DNA of 64,000 bases, taken from Cordylochernes scorpioides. Its lineage: Eukaryota; Arthropoda; Arachnida; Pseudoscorpiones; Chernetidae. The DNA lies in assembly GCA_030710605.1 (NCBI GenBank), contig CP092879.1, forward strand, positions 43,340,344 to 43,404,343, in the 5' to 3' direction. Every line of letters starts with the position of its first letter. The first letter of the stretch is position 1. The translations under genes were made by a program, and so were the position numbers. The notes below the pieces were generated by a model, which saw only the letters and a list, made by a program, of their open reading frames with translations, ran no database searches and had not been told where the DNA came from. Below, piece after piece: positions 10,757 through 21,375 of this stretch.

Positions 10757-10895
10757 TAAAATAAAGATACTTCGGCCAGTAAATATTTTTATTACCTCGA
10801 CATTTCAACAAAAATATTTTGTCATCGTCAGGAACAAATAAAAATTAAATCATTTGGCAAGGCGTTAAAAATTATTCTAGAATTATAAATTAAAT
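10757..10895 (-). mobile_element. Family A repeat, copy 2 (one arm)
   Basis: Reverse complement of the family A arm: aagatacttcggccagtaaa, ttacctcgacatttcaacaa, atttggcaaggcgttaaaaa. The hammerhead boxes are mutated (UGACGAUGAC, GUUGAAAUGUC). Confidence 0.5.
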
Positions 10896-11105
10896 CGTTG
10901 AGGTACAGTTTGCACCACGCTGACGAAGGCCAAAAACCCGAAACGCATACATGATTAGCTTTTCTTGATTAATCAAGAATGGGTATTTAGCCAATTATGG
11001 AATAATTAAAAATCAACGAATAGTTGATATTTATTTCGATAGATGGTGCAAGCCATCAGCAACTTTCAGTTGCCCGATAAATAAATGCCTTTTTTATTTT
11101 TTAAA
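10895..11105. mobile_element. Family C repeat, copy 1
   Basis: Contains caccacgctgacgaaggcc, then gcttttcttgattaatcaag, then aaaaatcaacgaatagttga and ggtgcaagccatcagcaact. The same order occurs at 14368-14790, with fragments at 12435, 13640 and 23250. Confidence 0.45.
10913..10950 (+). ncRNA. Hammerhead-like motif, family C
   Basis: CUGACGA (10920-10926), a short G/C stem around an A-rich loop, GAAA (10940-10943), then ACGCAU, a decayed form of the palindrome ACGCGU seen at 34101. The core boxes are intact; stems I and III look weak. Confidence 0.3.
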
Positions 11106-11436
11106 TAATGCCTATGTTGTGTTACGAGAAGAAGTTATGAATTGATAAGAACGTTTTCATAGTCAAGGATATCCTATTTACAATGTTTATTTAAATATGA
11201 AGTCATTTTTTAGTTAGGTTTCTTTAAAACTATATTATCTGTGTAATAATGTTGCTTAAACAGACCTTTGTGTTTTATATTTCGTCAGTCAAGTTCAAAA
11301 CTGTGCTCGAGAGAAAAAGAAATCTGTGAAAATTTTAAAAAGCTAATCTACACACAAAAATTTCGCTAGATATCTTCACGATCAAGAATAAATCTTCAAA
11401 TGTAGATTATGCAAATTTTCAGATATGGATGGACTT
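11106..11436. other. AT-rich spacer, nothing recognised
   Basis: Short ORFs only, with no similarity that I recognise. Confidence 0.35.
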
Positions 11437-11767
11437 TGATGCCTCACCCAGCTTACAGTCCTGATCTGGCTCCTTCGACGTCTACCTGTTTGGTAGATTA
11501 AAGAATTCTCTACACGGTAGAACATTTGAAAATGATTAAATGTTACCTCATGAGGTTAGAGGGAGGTTCAGAAAGCAAGATGTAGCATTTTACCAAAGTG
11601 TTTTTGTGAGTTGGAAAGAACGCTGGACCAAATGTGTACAGAGGGAAGATGGATATATTGAATGATGCTGATATATAGCTAATAGTTAGGTATTCATATA
11701 TACAAAGTTTCATCATTATGGTTTTTCAAATAAAAATGATTGTACATTACTCATTGTCCCAACCTTG
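11437..11767 (+). pseudogene. Mariner transposase relic, C-terminal end with right terminus
   Basis: Reads HPAYSPDLAPS in one frame, then DVYLFGRLKNSLHGRTFEND in another (one-base loss), and ends with WKERWTKCVQREDGYIE and a stop. This is the region around the third catalytic Asp of DD34D mariners and the usual C-terminus. The DNA ends cattgtcccaaccttg|TA at 11767, a mariner-type terminus. The 5' part of the element is missing. Confidence 0.7.
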
Positions 11768-11769
11768 TA

Positions 11770-12200
11770 TAAGCAGAATGATTAATAATATTTTGAGGAG
11801 TTATCGTAAATGGAGAATCTTGAACAAACTACTGGAAAGTTAAGCAGATAGAGTGAAGAAGTCTTTCAATATTTTAAAACTTACGTTTAATAATTGTAGA
11901 AATTCATTGTATATACTTAAAAATAGTGAAAATGTTTTTTTTTCATTAACACATACAAGTTTATTGATCTGAAAAAAGTATTTTCTGATTGTAAACGTGG
12001 TTTGAACTATCAATCATAATAAATATCAACTGAGGTCAAATTTATTTGAATTCCAGAAAATTAACCAACGATAATGGCCAAAAATCCTAAACCTATACGT
12101 GGTTGACTTGAATTGTCAATAAAAGAATTTCAGACGATATTCTAGAATAAAAATAAAACTGACGTTTCTTTAAGAATAAGACACATAACATGCCATCTAT
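11770..12200. other. AT-rich spacer, nothing recognised
   Basis: Includes a weak family-C-like stretch (tcaactgaggtcaaatttatt); otherwise no gene or repeat that I can name. Confidence 0.3.
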
Positions 12201-12320
12201 ATGATATTCGAAACTATTATAGACGCGTATGATTCTTTTGAAAATTAAACATTTTCTACTGCCCTTACTGCAATGGGAGAGCCTGGCTCATCAGTGGTGA
12301 ACCCTCCCAGCGGTCTCGCC
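12200..12320 (-). repeat. Foldback repeat family G, single arm
   Basis: actattatagacgcgtatga, ttctactgcccttactgcaa and ctcatcagtggtgaaccctc occur in this order here and at 45548-45690; related copies lie at 32.8, 39.2, 45.0, 47.8, 62.5-62.9 and 63.2 kb. Confidence 0.5.
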
Positions 12321-12434
12321 ATCTATATACACGAAATGTAAATATTAAATACGAGAAGTAAGGATAGTAGGAAGTATATTTTATGTAAAAAAAAGGAAAA
12401 AAAAACTTGATGAAAAAACAACAAAAAAAGTTTA

Positions 12435-12515
12435 CTTTCGATTTTTTTTTCCCTGAAGGATGGCGCAAGCTATCAGCAAAAGTTCAGTTGCACAATCACG
12501 AGATGACCTTTTCTT
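12435..12515. repeat. Family C fragment
   Basis: ggatggcgcaagctatcagc followed by aaagttcagttgcacaatca matches the family C arms at 13640 and 14575. The ORF reading through it is a by-product. Confidence 0.35.
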
Positions 12516-12719
12516 ATCTTTGTCAACTTTGACCAGATATTCTTCCTTTTGTTTAGTGTTTTGTTCGCCTATTCCCTTTGGCTGGTTTAGGGATTCTTCT
12601 AGGGTACTCATCTTGGTAACTATAGGTTGTTTGTTAGTAGCTAATCATATACAACAACAACAACAACAAAAACCTTTATTAAGACACTATTGTCTTACAA
12701 GGAGATTCCCCTAAAAAGT

Positions 12720-13080
12720 TATATATGTACATGAGTGAGAAGGAAAAGCAATTTAGAGGGGAGGGGAAGCAATCAGCCGTTGTCTGTGGAGTTGAGCACT
12801 TCTTCCCTCATTTTATCAATCGCCTTGAAAATTTTTGAATATTTATAAAAAAAATGTTTTATCCAGAAGGAGAGTAGTAAACATTTTATATACATGTTGT
12901 TCATTATAGTGAGTTAGCCCCGAATTTCGTGAATTTCCAGTCTCTTTTCATGTAGAAATGGGCAATGGAATAGATAATGGACCAGCTAATCATACACACA
13001 TACAGATTTTTTTATGTTTTTATTATTATCTCATTGTATATATAAATTATACAAGATCATGGAGACTATATTCATAGATC
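12720..13080. other. AT-rich spacer, nothing recognised
   Basis: Preceded by a (caa)n-tailed retroposon end at 12650-12690. Otherwise no gene or repeat recognised. Confidence 0.3.
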
Positions 13081-13084
13081 AAAT

Positions 13085-13355
13085 TCACAATTTTGGTTCG
13101 ACCGCTAAGACCCGGGTTCGATTCCCGCAAAAAAAAAAAAATGCTCCAATTGCCCCCGATTCTTGCAAAAGTCCAACCCCACCAGCGAGTAAAAGTAACC
13201 AAACGGGGCACTGGCATATTTTAAAATGAAAGTCGAACTGCTTTTCACATGTGTAGATATGTGGTGCACTTATAGTAAAAGCAGTCGCCTTCTACTCACC
13301 ATTATTATCATGGCCTGTACCACGTGTACTAGGGATAAGCAAAAAAAAAAAAAAA
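13085..13355 (+). repeat. SINE, family S2, with tRNA-like 3' head and poly(A)
   Basis: A tRNA-like end (aagacccgggttcgattcccg, a clear B box) is followed by an A run and then the S2 body, near-identical in order to 4713-4937 (gctccaattgcccccgattc, ccaaacggggcactggca, tgtaccacgtgtactaggga), ending in poly(A). This copy shows that the family derives from a tRNA. Confidence 0.6.
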
Positions 13356-13639
13356 ATCTTGGCAGGGTTGGAATACAAGTCCTGTCTTGAGGCTCCCACG
13401 CATTCCAAGAAGTGGTCTGGTGAGGCTTCATGGGTAAAAAGAGCTGCTGTCCTAGGTTGACTATCCATGGAGCACCGCATGGAGGTGACAGTCAGACTTT
13501 GTCCCAGCTTTATTAAGACCACCGATCTTATACAAATTCACCGCAAGAAGGAAGCATAGATGTTTGTAGCTGAACTCATAAAGAAAATATAGAACAAGAG
13601 TAAATTTTAATGGGTTCACGTTGATAAATAAAGTGAAGA

Positions 13640-13790
13640 GCATCTCTGATTGTGCAACTGAAAGTTGCTGATGGCTTGCGGGATAATGGAATATTTAAAC
13701 TCAACGATTAGTTGTGTGTGATATTTAAACCGATAGATGACGCCAGCTATCAACAACTTTCTGTACCACAATCAGGAGATGCCTTTTATT
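13640..13790. repeat. Family C fragment, inverted arms
   Basis: tgattgtgcaactgaaagtt, tgctgatggcttgcggga and, inverted, tagatgacgccagctatcaa. A short spacer separates the arms. Confidence 0.4.
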
Positions 13791-14094
13791 CTTAATCTCA
13801 CAATTTTATAGAACATTTTTACTCTTTTGTATTCTCTTCTCTTGATTTTTCATAATGAATTTTATTATTTTTAAGAGTTACTCTTAAGAAGTTATTTGTT
13901 TGCATTAAGTTTAAATTTTCAATTTTTTTTTTATCAATTAAACATTTGTATAAACTTAAATATTCAAAATGAATAGAACTTATACCACAATTTACTCAAA
14001 TCAATTGTTGCAATAAACAATTAGAAATCCATAGTGATAATAATTATGTACAAATAATAGTTGGTGTGTTTTAAATATTCATTGAAAATATATA

Positions 14095-14240
14095 CAAGAC
14101 GCTTAAAGCGTTCTCTGTGCTTGGTTAGTGTCTGCTGATCTCATATACCTCTGTGTTTGCAGCCCGATTTGCTCCCCCCAAAGCAGTAATAAAAGAAAAA
14201 AGTGCTAGTTTATGTAGAATAGAATGGTTTTTTTTTTGCT
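14095..14240 (+). repeat. Dispersed LTR-like repeat, second copy
   Basis: Shares the acgcttaaag...gtgtctgctgat...cctctgtgt...cccgat...AATAAAAG order with 1965-2095. The rest of 13800-14360 is AT-rich with nothing recognised. Confidence 0.35.
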
Positions 14241-14367
14241 AATATTTTGTGATTTTTTTTCTGTGTGCACGTGTTTCGATGGATTCGGCTTATGCAATCA
14301 ATTATTTTTCACATTACCATTATATAGCTCACCAATTTTCATAAAATTTACATGAGTATTTCAATGA

Positions 14368-14675
14368 AAAATAGTTCAAAAGTGAATTTCTACTTGGATC
14401 AGGTAGATAAATTGAGAAAAAGGGCATTTCCTGATCGTGCAACTAAAAGTTCTTGATGCCTTGCGCCATTAATCGGAATAAATATCAACTAATCGTTGAT
14501 TTTTAATTATTCCAGAATTGGCCAATTCTGGAATAATTAAAAATCAACGATTAGTTGATATTTATTCCGATTAATGGCGCAAGGCATCAATAACTTTTAG
14601 TTGCACGATCAGGAAATGCCCTTTTTCTCAATTTATCTACCTGATCCAAGTAGAAATTCACTTTTGAACTATTTT
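14368..14675. repeat. 308-bp near-perfect palindrome, family C
   Basis: Arms 14368-14521 and 14522-14675 (154 bp each) are reverse complements with no spacer; the centre is ttgg|ccaa. I found one mismatch (gttCttgatg against gttAttgatg). The outer part (gatcaggtagataaattgag) is unique in the window; the inner part is family C. It may be a recent head-to-head duplication, a foldback element, or an assembly chimera. Confidence 0.75.
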
Positions 14676-14689
14676 AATCAAGAAAAGCT

Positions 14690-14742
14690 AACCAGGTACG
14701 CATTTCGAGCTGTTAGCCCTCGTCAGCGTGGTGCAAGCTGTA
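14690..14742 (-). ncRNA. Hammerhead-like motif, family C
   Basis: On the minus strand CUGACGA (14726-14720), stem II GGGCU/AGCUC (5 bp, one G-U) with an aac loop, GAAA (14706-14703), then AUGCGU and A. The boxes and stem II are good; stem I is partial (GGU/ACC). Confidence 0.4.
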
Positions 14743-14929
14743 CCTCAACGACCAAAAAGCTGGTATTTGGGGCATCTTATAAACCATGAATGCCCTTTTT
14801 CTCAAGTATTTCTAGGTGATGAATTTTTTTGTGGCCAGTGTATATCCTCCGTGAAGGCTGTCATTTATTTCAAGGATGATATGATAATAGGATAAAAATA
14901 CACATCCCGGGTGGATATCTTCTTTGGGG

Positions 14930-15070
14930 GCGCATATTTCAGCGCCTATCAAGAGATGAAAAAGAAAGTGACAGAACCCTATGGAGATAACCTGGTCCCC
15001 AGTGACAAGTTACCGCCCAAAGTCCGTGCAGTGATGATAAGCGCTACTTATGCAAATACCTGACAGTCCT
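14930..15070 (+). pseudogene. Coding-like remnant, unidentified
   Basis: About 45 open codons begin FFGGAYFSAYQEMKKK and continue to a stop after about residue 48, with codon composition unlike the AT-rich surroundings. Downstream (15100-15330) other frames stay protein-like but are broken. I do not recognise the family; a retroelement ORF is likely. Confidence 0.3.
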
Positions 15071-15433
15071 CTTATCTGAAGAATAAAGGAGGTCTTGTAG
15101 GAGGGCTGTCGTCTACCATTTCCTAACTGACACTTTGCCCATATACATTCATCGCATTATTTAATTCTCTTTTTGGAAATTTTGCGATACCTACACTTTT
15201 CCCCCAATCATTGCCGCGAGTATCAGCCTGTAAACAGATACAACCTCCTCCAAGAGGTGGTACTTTAGCCTATTTCTGTTCTGGAACTAGTGTGGGAGTC
15301 GTCTACTGCTGTGGTCCTGTTTCCTGGGGCTAATAGTTGTGAATACCTGTTTATATTAGCTCCGGGATGTAAGTAATGTAAATACCCGTTAATTGGTATT
15401 CGATGGGTATGTAATGTTGATTAAAGTTGACAA

Positions 15434-15688
15434 TTAAAAGAGAGGAATGTTAGCAGACATGTTGCCAGTTGCTGATGTGACTTTCTCTCCAACACCACAG
15501 TAGTTACTCTTCTGGTAAATCTCTCGTGTCACCCCACCATTGGTAAGGCCGAGAGATACTGCCCGAGAAAAGGAGATCCACTTGAAGGCAGATGTCGATC
15601 TCATGCTCCTTGAGAAAACATCGGATATGATTTTCTTTTGGAAAGCGGCAATGCCACTCACGTTCAAGGTCGCAACACGGAAGTTCAT
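15434..15688 (-). pseudogene. LINE-Y ORF2 start (endonuclease region), truncated
   Basis: Starts with ATG at 15688 and reads NFRVATLNVSGIA, the first strand of an exonuclease-endonuclease-phosphatase-type LINE endonuclease. In the overlapping frame it continues FLKEHEIDICLQVDLLFSGS and SRPYQWWGDTRDLPEE. A frameshift separates the two parts. Only about 85 residues of ORF2 remain before the sequence diverges near 15434. The ORF1 stop overlaps this start as ATGA. Confidence 0.6.
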
Positions 15689-16593
15689 TTAGGATGCAAA
15701 GCAGAGTTTCTGACACGTGATAGCTTCTTGTACAGGGTGTTGCTGGTGTTACCTGTAAGAGCCATTAGCGCCGTGGCCAAGGTGTCGATGACCTGTTTCT
15801 GCTGGACGTTCGACTGGGCCAGAAGCTTGTCCATCACGCCATTGTTGGTGAAGGCTTGGAAGAGTTATTTTATCTCTAGCCCCAAATGATGAACGCTGGT
15901 GATGGCCACAAATTCCTTTTAGTTCTTCATAAAGAACATCCATTTGTTTCTGGGCAAAGTCCGCTTATCTTGGAATGGAGGAAGCTCTTGGGATTGAGAC
16001 GGTGAGCTGGAATTTAGCTGCACCGGATCATTTGCGTCTCTTGAAGGAGGGTCTGCGACGGCTGTGGCGGTGGGGGAAGGGAAGTCAGCTACTGGTGTTG
16101 GTGCAACTGCTGGTGAGGCTTGGGAGGAAGAGGTAAACAGCTTTCTCCAGACATTTGGGCGCCGAACAGGCGACCGTCCGGGAAAAGCAGCTCGTCTTCT
16201 GCCATGCCCGTCTTTCGAGGGCAGTTGGCCCGCTTGTGTCCTTGCCTGTCCTTGTGGCAGAAGAAATAGCGAATCACGCAGCTCACGTAGACTGGAGCGA
16301 TGACTTATTTGGCTCTGATATCCAAGGAATCTGAGAGAGAGCCTAGCTCCATCGTGCAGAGTAATAAAGGCTTCTAAGGTATTACGATCGCAGAGTGGCG
16401 TCTCCAATGGCACTTCTCGATGAGCCTCTCGGCAATTTGCACACTGGAAGTGCCGACTATAATATACCCCTCTATCTTGTTCAGCTCGTAGACACATCCC
16501 GGCTTCGCTTCCAGCGCTATGAAGTGCTACTCCTGGCTGTATTCTGTGGAGGATTCCAGCTAGACACATTGGTGTAGGTGTAGGATACACCAA
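15685..16593 (-). pseudogene. LINE-Y ORF1, frameshifted, with zinc knuckle
   Basis: Three frames together give an ORF1-like protein. The 224-codon frame (16593-15919) covers a central part and a Pro/Ser-rich tail. A second frame (16286-16089) has RYFFCHKDRQGHKRANCPRK, a CCHC knuckle in which the first Cys is Tyr (TAT). The last frame ends ...LSRVRNSALHPK with stop TGA at 15687-15685, overlapping the ORF2 start. Broken by at least two frameshifts. Confidence 0.6.
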
Positions 16594-16839
16594 GAGGCAA
16601 AGTCCAATCAGAGGCGCGGATCACAGAAGGTCAGAGTCGGACGAGACAAGCGTTACTACATCGAATGACCCCCAAGGAGGAGACAGCGAAAAATGAATAG
16701 TTCAAAAAGAAGGAGAACCAAGGGTGCTTAAGGGATTTTACTACTGGTGATTGTGTAAAATGATGACGCTCTTAAATAAAACCATGTTTACTTCGTTTTG
16801 AAAAATAACCTGCTTCATCTAACAATCTGAGGAGATTCT

Positions 16840-17010
16840 TACTTTATATATATATATATATTAATTAAAAGGCATATTTTGGATCTAAAATAAAACAAAC
16901 ATTTTAATCAATATAAAATGCCAATATTAAAATATATATATATGCCTTTTAATTAATAATTTCATATGGATTGCTCAATATTCAAGATATATATATATAC
17001 GAGTATATAT
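16840..17010. repeat. Family E inverted repeat with (TA)n
   Basis: taattaaaaggcatattttg and its inverse atatgccttttaattaat flank AT-rich sequence; attgctcaatattc follows. The LTR element below inserted just downstream of it. Confidence 0.45.
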
Positions 17011-17090
17011 TATATAAAGTATAATTATAATATAATATTGTAATTTAAAATTTTACATTAAACTTCGATCTCTGTATGACAATTACATAT

Positions 17091-17602
17091 TGAAGCGATG
17101 CAGCAGAGAAATAGAAGAAGAAGACGTGGGACAGCCAAGAGAAGAAGGTATGCGGGGGCGCCCCTTCTCGGAAGTGTGGATTGACAAAATTCCAGAGGAG
17201 GGGGGTGGCAGACAGTCGGGGCAGTCCAGCTGGCGCCGCGGTGGGGAAGGGATCAGCCGAGTCCAGCTGGTGTCGTCGTGAAGGAAGCAGCCGAGTTAGC
17301 GGCCTGCCTGCCGGGGATTGGTGTGTGCCGAGAAGACTGTCTGGCAGAGATGGCAAGTTTGGCTGGAGGAGGTGGGCTCCGAACGTGTGGCCGTATGGAC
17401 TGACTGGGAAGACGGTAGCGGAGAAGGATCCCTCTAGTGGCGGACATTGAAGGCAAGTTAATCTTCTACTGTATAGTTACTTATATCCCTTTCAAAGATC
17501 TGGTAATAAATCCATAGTACTAAGCTGTATCCAAAACGAACTCACCTTGTCTTCTCAGTAAACCTTGAACGCAAACATCGACGGCTGAGAAGCGTCGTAA
17601 CA
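17091..17602 (+). repeat. 5' LTR of LTR-A
   Basis: TG...CA ends. Contains tggtaataaatccatag (AATAAA at 17504-17509), a possible polyadenylation signal. The first part carries a 63-codon open frame that is the tail of the internal ORF in the 3' copy. Confidence 0.85.
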
Positions 17603-17604
17603 TT

Positions 17605-17622
17605 TGGTGTCAGAAGTGGGAT
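17605..17622 (+). other. Primer-binding site
   Basis: TGGTGTCAGAAGTGGGAT starts two bases after the 5' LTR. This sequence is characteristic of Ty3/Gypsy-type primer-binding sites, where TGG pairs with the CCA end of a tRNA. I cannot name the tRNA with certainty. Confidence 0.75.
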
Positions 17623-17641
17623 ACAGCTTAGTTAATTTTAA

Positions 17642-19411
17642 TTGAAGATTTTATTTTGCGCTAATTTAAAAAGAAAAATGGAAAAACTAACCGACCTCGA
17701 AATTGAAAAATTCACAAAATTGCTCAGACTAATAAGCCAGAAAGTAGATGAGCTCGGAGAAAACTTGGATACTCGATTGAGCCGACTGGAGCATATTCGG
17801 AATGTCAAACGTTCTGCCACACCCATGTCTTGCGAAGTTAAGTTCAATGTGCTACCGCCAGAAAATCCTGATGGCTTTTCAAAACCAATCACAGCAACCA
17901 ATAGCCCACGTATTCAATGTCTGAGGGGACAAAAGACGATCCCAGGTGATGAAGATCCCGACAAGACCATCACAACAAAGATCATCACGTCAGGAGACGT
18001 TGTAAGTGAACTGTCAGAATCTACGCTAGAAGATTCTCCCGTGATCCAGAAGTCCGAAGAGTGTCGACAGCAGGAAATGATCCAGACTGGTTGTGTAGCG
18101 GAGGAGGATGAGCTGATCGCCTCCGACAACGGCTGTGGCACGAGTGTTTTGTATAAAATCAAGCGGACGGAAGGAGAATGCCCTCAAGGTGATATACAGA
18201 GCGAAAATTCAACCCCTGGAATTCTTTCTGAAATACTCCATGAGAACAGCAACGATCTTGGCGAGCTGCAGTGCGACAGCGTGGCTGACTTCAGCGACAG
18301 TGTCAGACTGTCAGGGACTACAGCGGCGATCCAACTGGACGGGACGGAGCTGGATGCTCCGTGGAAGTGCGACAAGGCTAGATGGTCGAAGCACCCTGAA
18401 GTTGGAGCCGGCAACCCGACTGAACGGGATAGAGCATTGGACGCTCTGTGGAAGTCCGACGACAATGTCTGTGACGCGGAAGTCGCGCGCAATGTGTCAG
18501 CGCCGTCGTCTGCAATGCAAGCTGAAAAGATGTGCCAAGAATGTGTACCGTTCATCTTCGTTCCTTCGCCCGACAAGGTGCAGATCAAGCAGCCACCACC
18601 AAGGAAAAGTTCTACCGACCTTGAGACTGCCACGGGATCCGACACCTCCAGAAGGTTAAAGAAATTCACAGCCCTGTGCGTGGTCGGCACTAAGGAGCCT
18701 AGGTTTGAAGGGTTAGGAAAAAGAGAGCCTCTAGAGCAAGAGAATGGGAAATCTAAAGAAGAAAAGGGAGGCCACGAAATGGACAGCGTGGATCAGGTGG
18801 ACGAATCCACTGTAAAGATCGGCGATCTACAGCCCCGTCGTGGAAGGAAGCGGCGAAAGCGCAACACAAACGATCACAACCCTTTGTACACTGTGGCTAC
18901 AGAGTGTTCTCAAGGAGAATTCAAAATATCAGATGGGAGCATCGTAGGCAGTGAAATATGGCCGCCATCTTGTGGAGAACCACCGCCCTGTGCTAGACAG
19001 CGAGACCAATCAATGGCGTCGGCACTGGTTGAGAGTGGAAAGAAAGCCCGAGTTGAGATGTGGTTCTGCAAACAAGGGTTGGTGTTAACCCTGCCGTTAC
19101 GCTTCCGGGAGGCTGACGACCCTCATGTGGCCAGAGACGTCAGGGAGATCAAAGGGCCGCCGATCAGCCCCTCTGGTGAAATCAGCCTTTTCGGGACGAA
19201 AAGGATTGAGAAGGGGGCAGTGAAGCGATGCAGCAGAGAAATAGAAGAAGAAGACGTGGGGAAGCCAAGAGAAGAAGGTATGCGGGGGCGCCCCTTCTCG
19301 GAAGTGTGGATTGACAAAATTCCAGAGGAGGGGGGTGGCAGACAGTCGGGGCAGTCCAGCTGGCGCCGCGGTGGGGAAGGGATCAGCCGAGTCCAGCTGG
19401 TGTCGTCGTGA
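17642..19411 (+). CDS. 589-codon ORF of LTR-A, no known enzyme domain
   Basis: Open from ATG at 17642 (a second in-frame ATG at 17678) to TGA at 19409-19411, inside the 3' LTR; the last 63 codons are LTR sequence. Residues about 14-55 look like a coiled coil (regular Leu/Ile in LEIEKFTKLLRLISQ and after). The middle is acidic and Ser-rich, with a short repeated Trp motif (LDAPWKCDKARW near 238, LDALWKSDDN near 267). A strongly basic RRGRKRRKR near 398-406 could be a nuclear-localisation or nucleic-acid-binding patch. I see no CCHC knuckle, DSG/DTG protease, YxDD or integrase. The coiled coil at the start resembles a gag N-terminus, so the protein may be a gag derivative or a captured sequence. 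The uninterrupted frame and near-identical LTRs suggest recent movement. Confidence 0.65.
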   Translation: MKILFCANLKRKMEKLTDLEIEKFTKLLRLISQKVDELGENLDTRLSRLEHIRNVKRSATPMSCEVKFNVLPPENPDGFSKPITATNSPRIQCLRGQKTIPGDEDPDKTITTKIITSGDVVSELSESTLEDSPVIQKSEECRQQEMIQTGCVAEEDELIASDNGCGTSVLYKIKRTEGECPQGDIQSENSTPGILSEILHENSNDLGELQCDSVADFSDSVRLSGTTAAIQLDGTELDAPWKCDKARWSKHPEVGAGNPTERDRALDALWKSDDNVCDAEVARNVSAPSSAMQAEKMCQECVPFIFVPSPDKVQIKQPPPRKSSTDLETATGSDTSRRLKKFTALCVVGTKEPRFEGLGKREPLEQENGKSKEEKGGHEMDSVDQVDESTVKIGDLQPRRGRKRRKRNTNDHNPLYTVATECSQGEFKISDGSIVGSEIWPPSCGEPPPCARQRDQSMASALVESGKKARVEMWFCKQGLVLTLPLRFREADDPHVARDVREIKGPPISPSGEISLFGTKRIEKGAVKRCSREIEEEDVGKPREEGMRGRPFSEVWIDKIPEEGGGRQSGQSSWRRGGEGISRVQLVSS

Positions 19412-19732
19412 AGGAAGCAGCCGAGTTAGCGGCCTGCCTGCCGGGGATTGGTGTGTGCCGAGAAGACTGTCTGGCAGAGATGGCAAGTTTGGCTGGAGGA
19501 GGTGGGCTCCGAACGTGTGGCCGTATGGACTGACTGGGAAGACGGTAGCGGCGAAGGATCCCTCTAGTGGCGGACATTGAAGGCAAGTTAATCTTCTACT
19601 GTATAGTTACTTATATCCCTTTCAAAGATCTGGTAATAAATCCATAGTACTAAGCTGTATCCAAAACGAACTCACCTTGTCTTCTCAGTAAACCTTGAAC
19701 GCAAACATCGACGGCTGAGAAGCGTCGTAACA
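19221..19732 (+). repeat. 3' LTR of LTR-A
   Basis: Directly preceded by the polypurine tract agaagggggcag. It differs from the 5' LTR at three positions that I can see (gaag for acag at about 19261 counted as two, gcgaag for gagaag at about 19552). Confidence 0.85.
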
Positions 19733-19859
19733 ATATTATTAGAAAAGAAATATTTGGTGAATGGACATTGGGGACTGCTGTGATAGAGATGCATGGAGAC
19801 ATCTGAGGCTCTTCACGACAACAACAACTGGATATACGTGCATATAAGTGAATCATAAC

Positions 19860-20320
19860 ATATATATATAATGTTTTAGATAATTAAAAGGCATATATTG
19901 GATTTAATAAAATATTTTTTCCAATATTTCGGTTGGCTGAACGCCAAACCTTTATCAAGGCATTACATTTTTGTATAAACAAATTCAGCGCCGCATAGTG
20001 TTATAATATCACAGTTGAAATAATTTTTAAAATACAAAGTAGGTGGAGGAAATTGTGCAAGCAAAAATTATTATAAAAGTTACAATAAGAATTTTTGCTT
20101 GCAGAATTCCCCCCATCTACTTTGTATTTTAAAAATCATTTCAACTGTGATATTATAACACTATGCGGCGCTGAGTTTGTTTATACAAAAATGTGATGCC
20201 TTGATAAAGGTTGGCGTTCAACCAACCGAAATATTGTAAAATAAATATTTTATTAAATCCAATATATGCCTTTTTATTATCTAATGAATTAAATATGGAT
20301 TGCTCTATTTTCAAAAATAT
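19860..20320. mobile_element. Family E inverted-repeat element
   Basis: Arms of about 190 bp (19875-20070 and 20090-20280) face each other around a short centre (aaaattattataaaagttac). The arms carry gttataatatcacagttgaa, accaaccgaaatattg and aatccaatatatgcctttt. The right arm has the hammerhead-like layout UUGAUAA, stem II GGUUGG/CCAACC, GAAA, AUAU at about 20200-20240, but with core changes (CUGANGA to UUGAUAA). Confidence 0.5.
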
Positions 20321-20689
20321 ATATAATGTTTATAATGAGGTGACAAATTGATATAGTCATTCAACGCTGCCAATAATTCAAAAGGAAGAGATTGTAATGG
20401 CGAAAAACAAATAAAATATTTACAAAAAACAATCTTATGTACACATTTTAGGTGTCGAAATGATGCAACAAGACCTTTGAGATATGCTATACCTCGTGAG
20501 GGTTGGTGACAAGTTTGACCCTGTAAGATTGGAGGTTCAGGGGCGAAGGCAATGTATGATAAAAAGTCTTTTTTAGATAGTATAAACCGGCTATTCATTG
20601 AACTACAGAGATTTTTAAAGAATATAACACACAAATCAAACACAATATATATATTTGAGTCAAAAGGCGATCCTCAATTAAGATTATAT

Positions 20690-20962
20690 AAAAGGGCGTA
20701 CCTGGATCTGTAAAGAAAAAAAAAAAAAATTCTCAAAATATTTCGAGAGATTGCTCCCTCTTTATCAATTTATTGCACAGTAAACTTAATTTACAAATTA
20801 TTGTAGATCACATGAAATATAATGACAAATTTGTTTTCATGGGATCTACAAGAATTTGTGAATTAAATTTATTGTGTAATAAATTGATAAAGAGGGAGCA
20901 ATCTCTCGAAATATTTTGAGAAAAGATTTTTTTTCTTTACAGATCCAGGTACGCCCTTTTAT
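20690..20962. mobile_element. Family E-like inverted-repeat element
   Basis: Arms starting aagggcgtacctggatctgt (20692) and ending acagatccaggtacgccctt (20959) are reverse complements over about 75 bp, with further pairing inside. The right arm reads UUGAUAAAGAGGGAGCAAUC, UCUC, GAAAUAUU, the same layout as at 20200. Confidence 0.5.
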
Positions 20963-21182
20963 ATAATAAACAATATATATATTTAAACAATAAATAGTAC
21001 AATACAATAAATAGTTAAAATCAATAAATGACGCGTTAAATATAAAAGCACTTGTCTTTGATTCCCATCCTCTGTTATTCTGGAATTTTTGAGTCTTTTT
21101 TTTTTTCAAGAGGATTTAAAAAATGTCGCTAGAGTAGGAAAAAGCGCTAATGTATTATAATTTTTAGTTACAATAGAGTTTG

Positions 21183-21375
21183 TTGTTGTTGTCGTGTCCA
21201 ATGAAAAGCCTCAGATGTCTCCGTATATCTCTATCACAGCAATCGCAATGTCCACTATCTTGAGTGTGTAAAGCTGCTGCTCTGGGTCCATGTCAATTTT
21301 CTGTAGTTGTTGTGTCCAATAAAGAACCTCAGATGTCTCCGTACATCTCTATCACAGCAGTCGCAATGTCCTCTA
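21183..21375 (-). repeat. Dispersed retroposon-like repeat, two partial copies
   Basis: ttgttgttgtcgtgtccaat, then cctcagatgtctccgta, atctctatcacagcaat and gtaaagctgctgctc. A second partial copy starts at 21308. More copies at 23865-24010, 30028-30095 and 62205-62300, and the reverse complement at 19770-19830. The (GTT)n edge suggests a minus-strand element with a (CAA)n tail. Confidence 0.5.

Larger units (their letters stand above)
17091..19732 (+). mobile_element. Young non-autonomous LTR retrotransposon (LTR-A)
   Basis: Two 512-bp LTRs (17091-17602 and 19221-19732) begin TGAAGCG and end GTAACA. I counted three differences between them (0.6%). Flanking ATAT at 17087-17090 and 19733-19736 is a 4-bp target duplication. 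A primer-binding site follows the 5' LTR, and a polypurine tract (gagaagggggcag) directly precedes the 3' LTR. The 1618-bp interior holds one ORF and no protease, reverse transcriptase, RNase H or integrase motifs. The element must therefore move with enzymes supplied in trans. A decayed relative lies at 34190-35133. Confidence 0.85.
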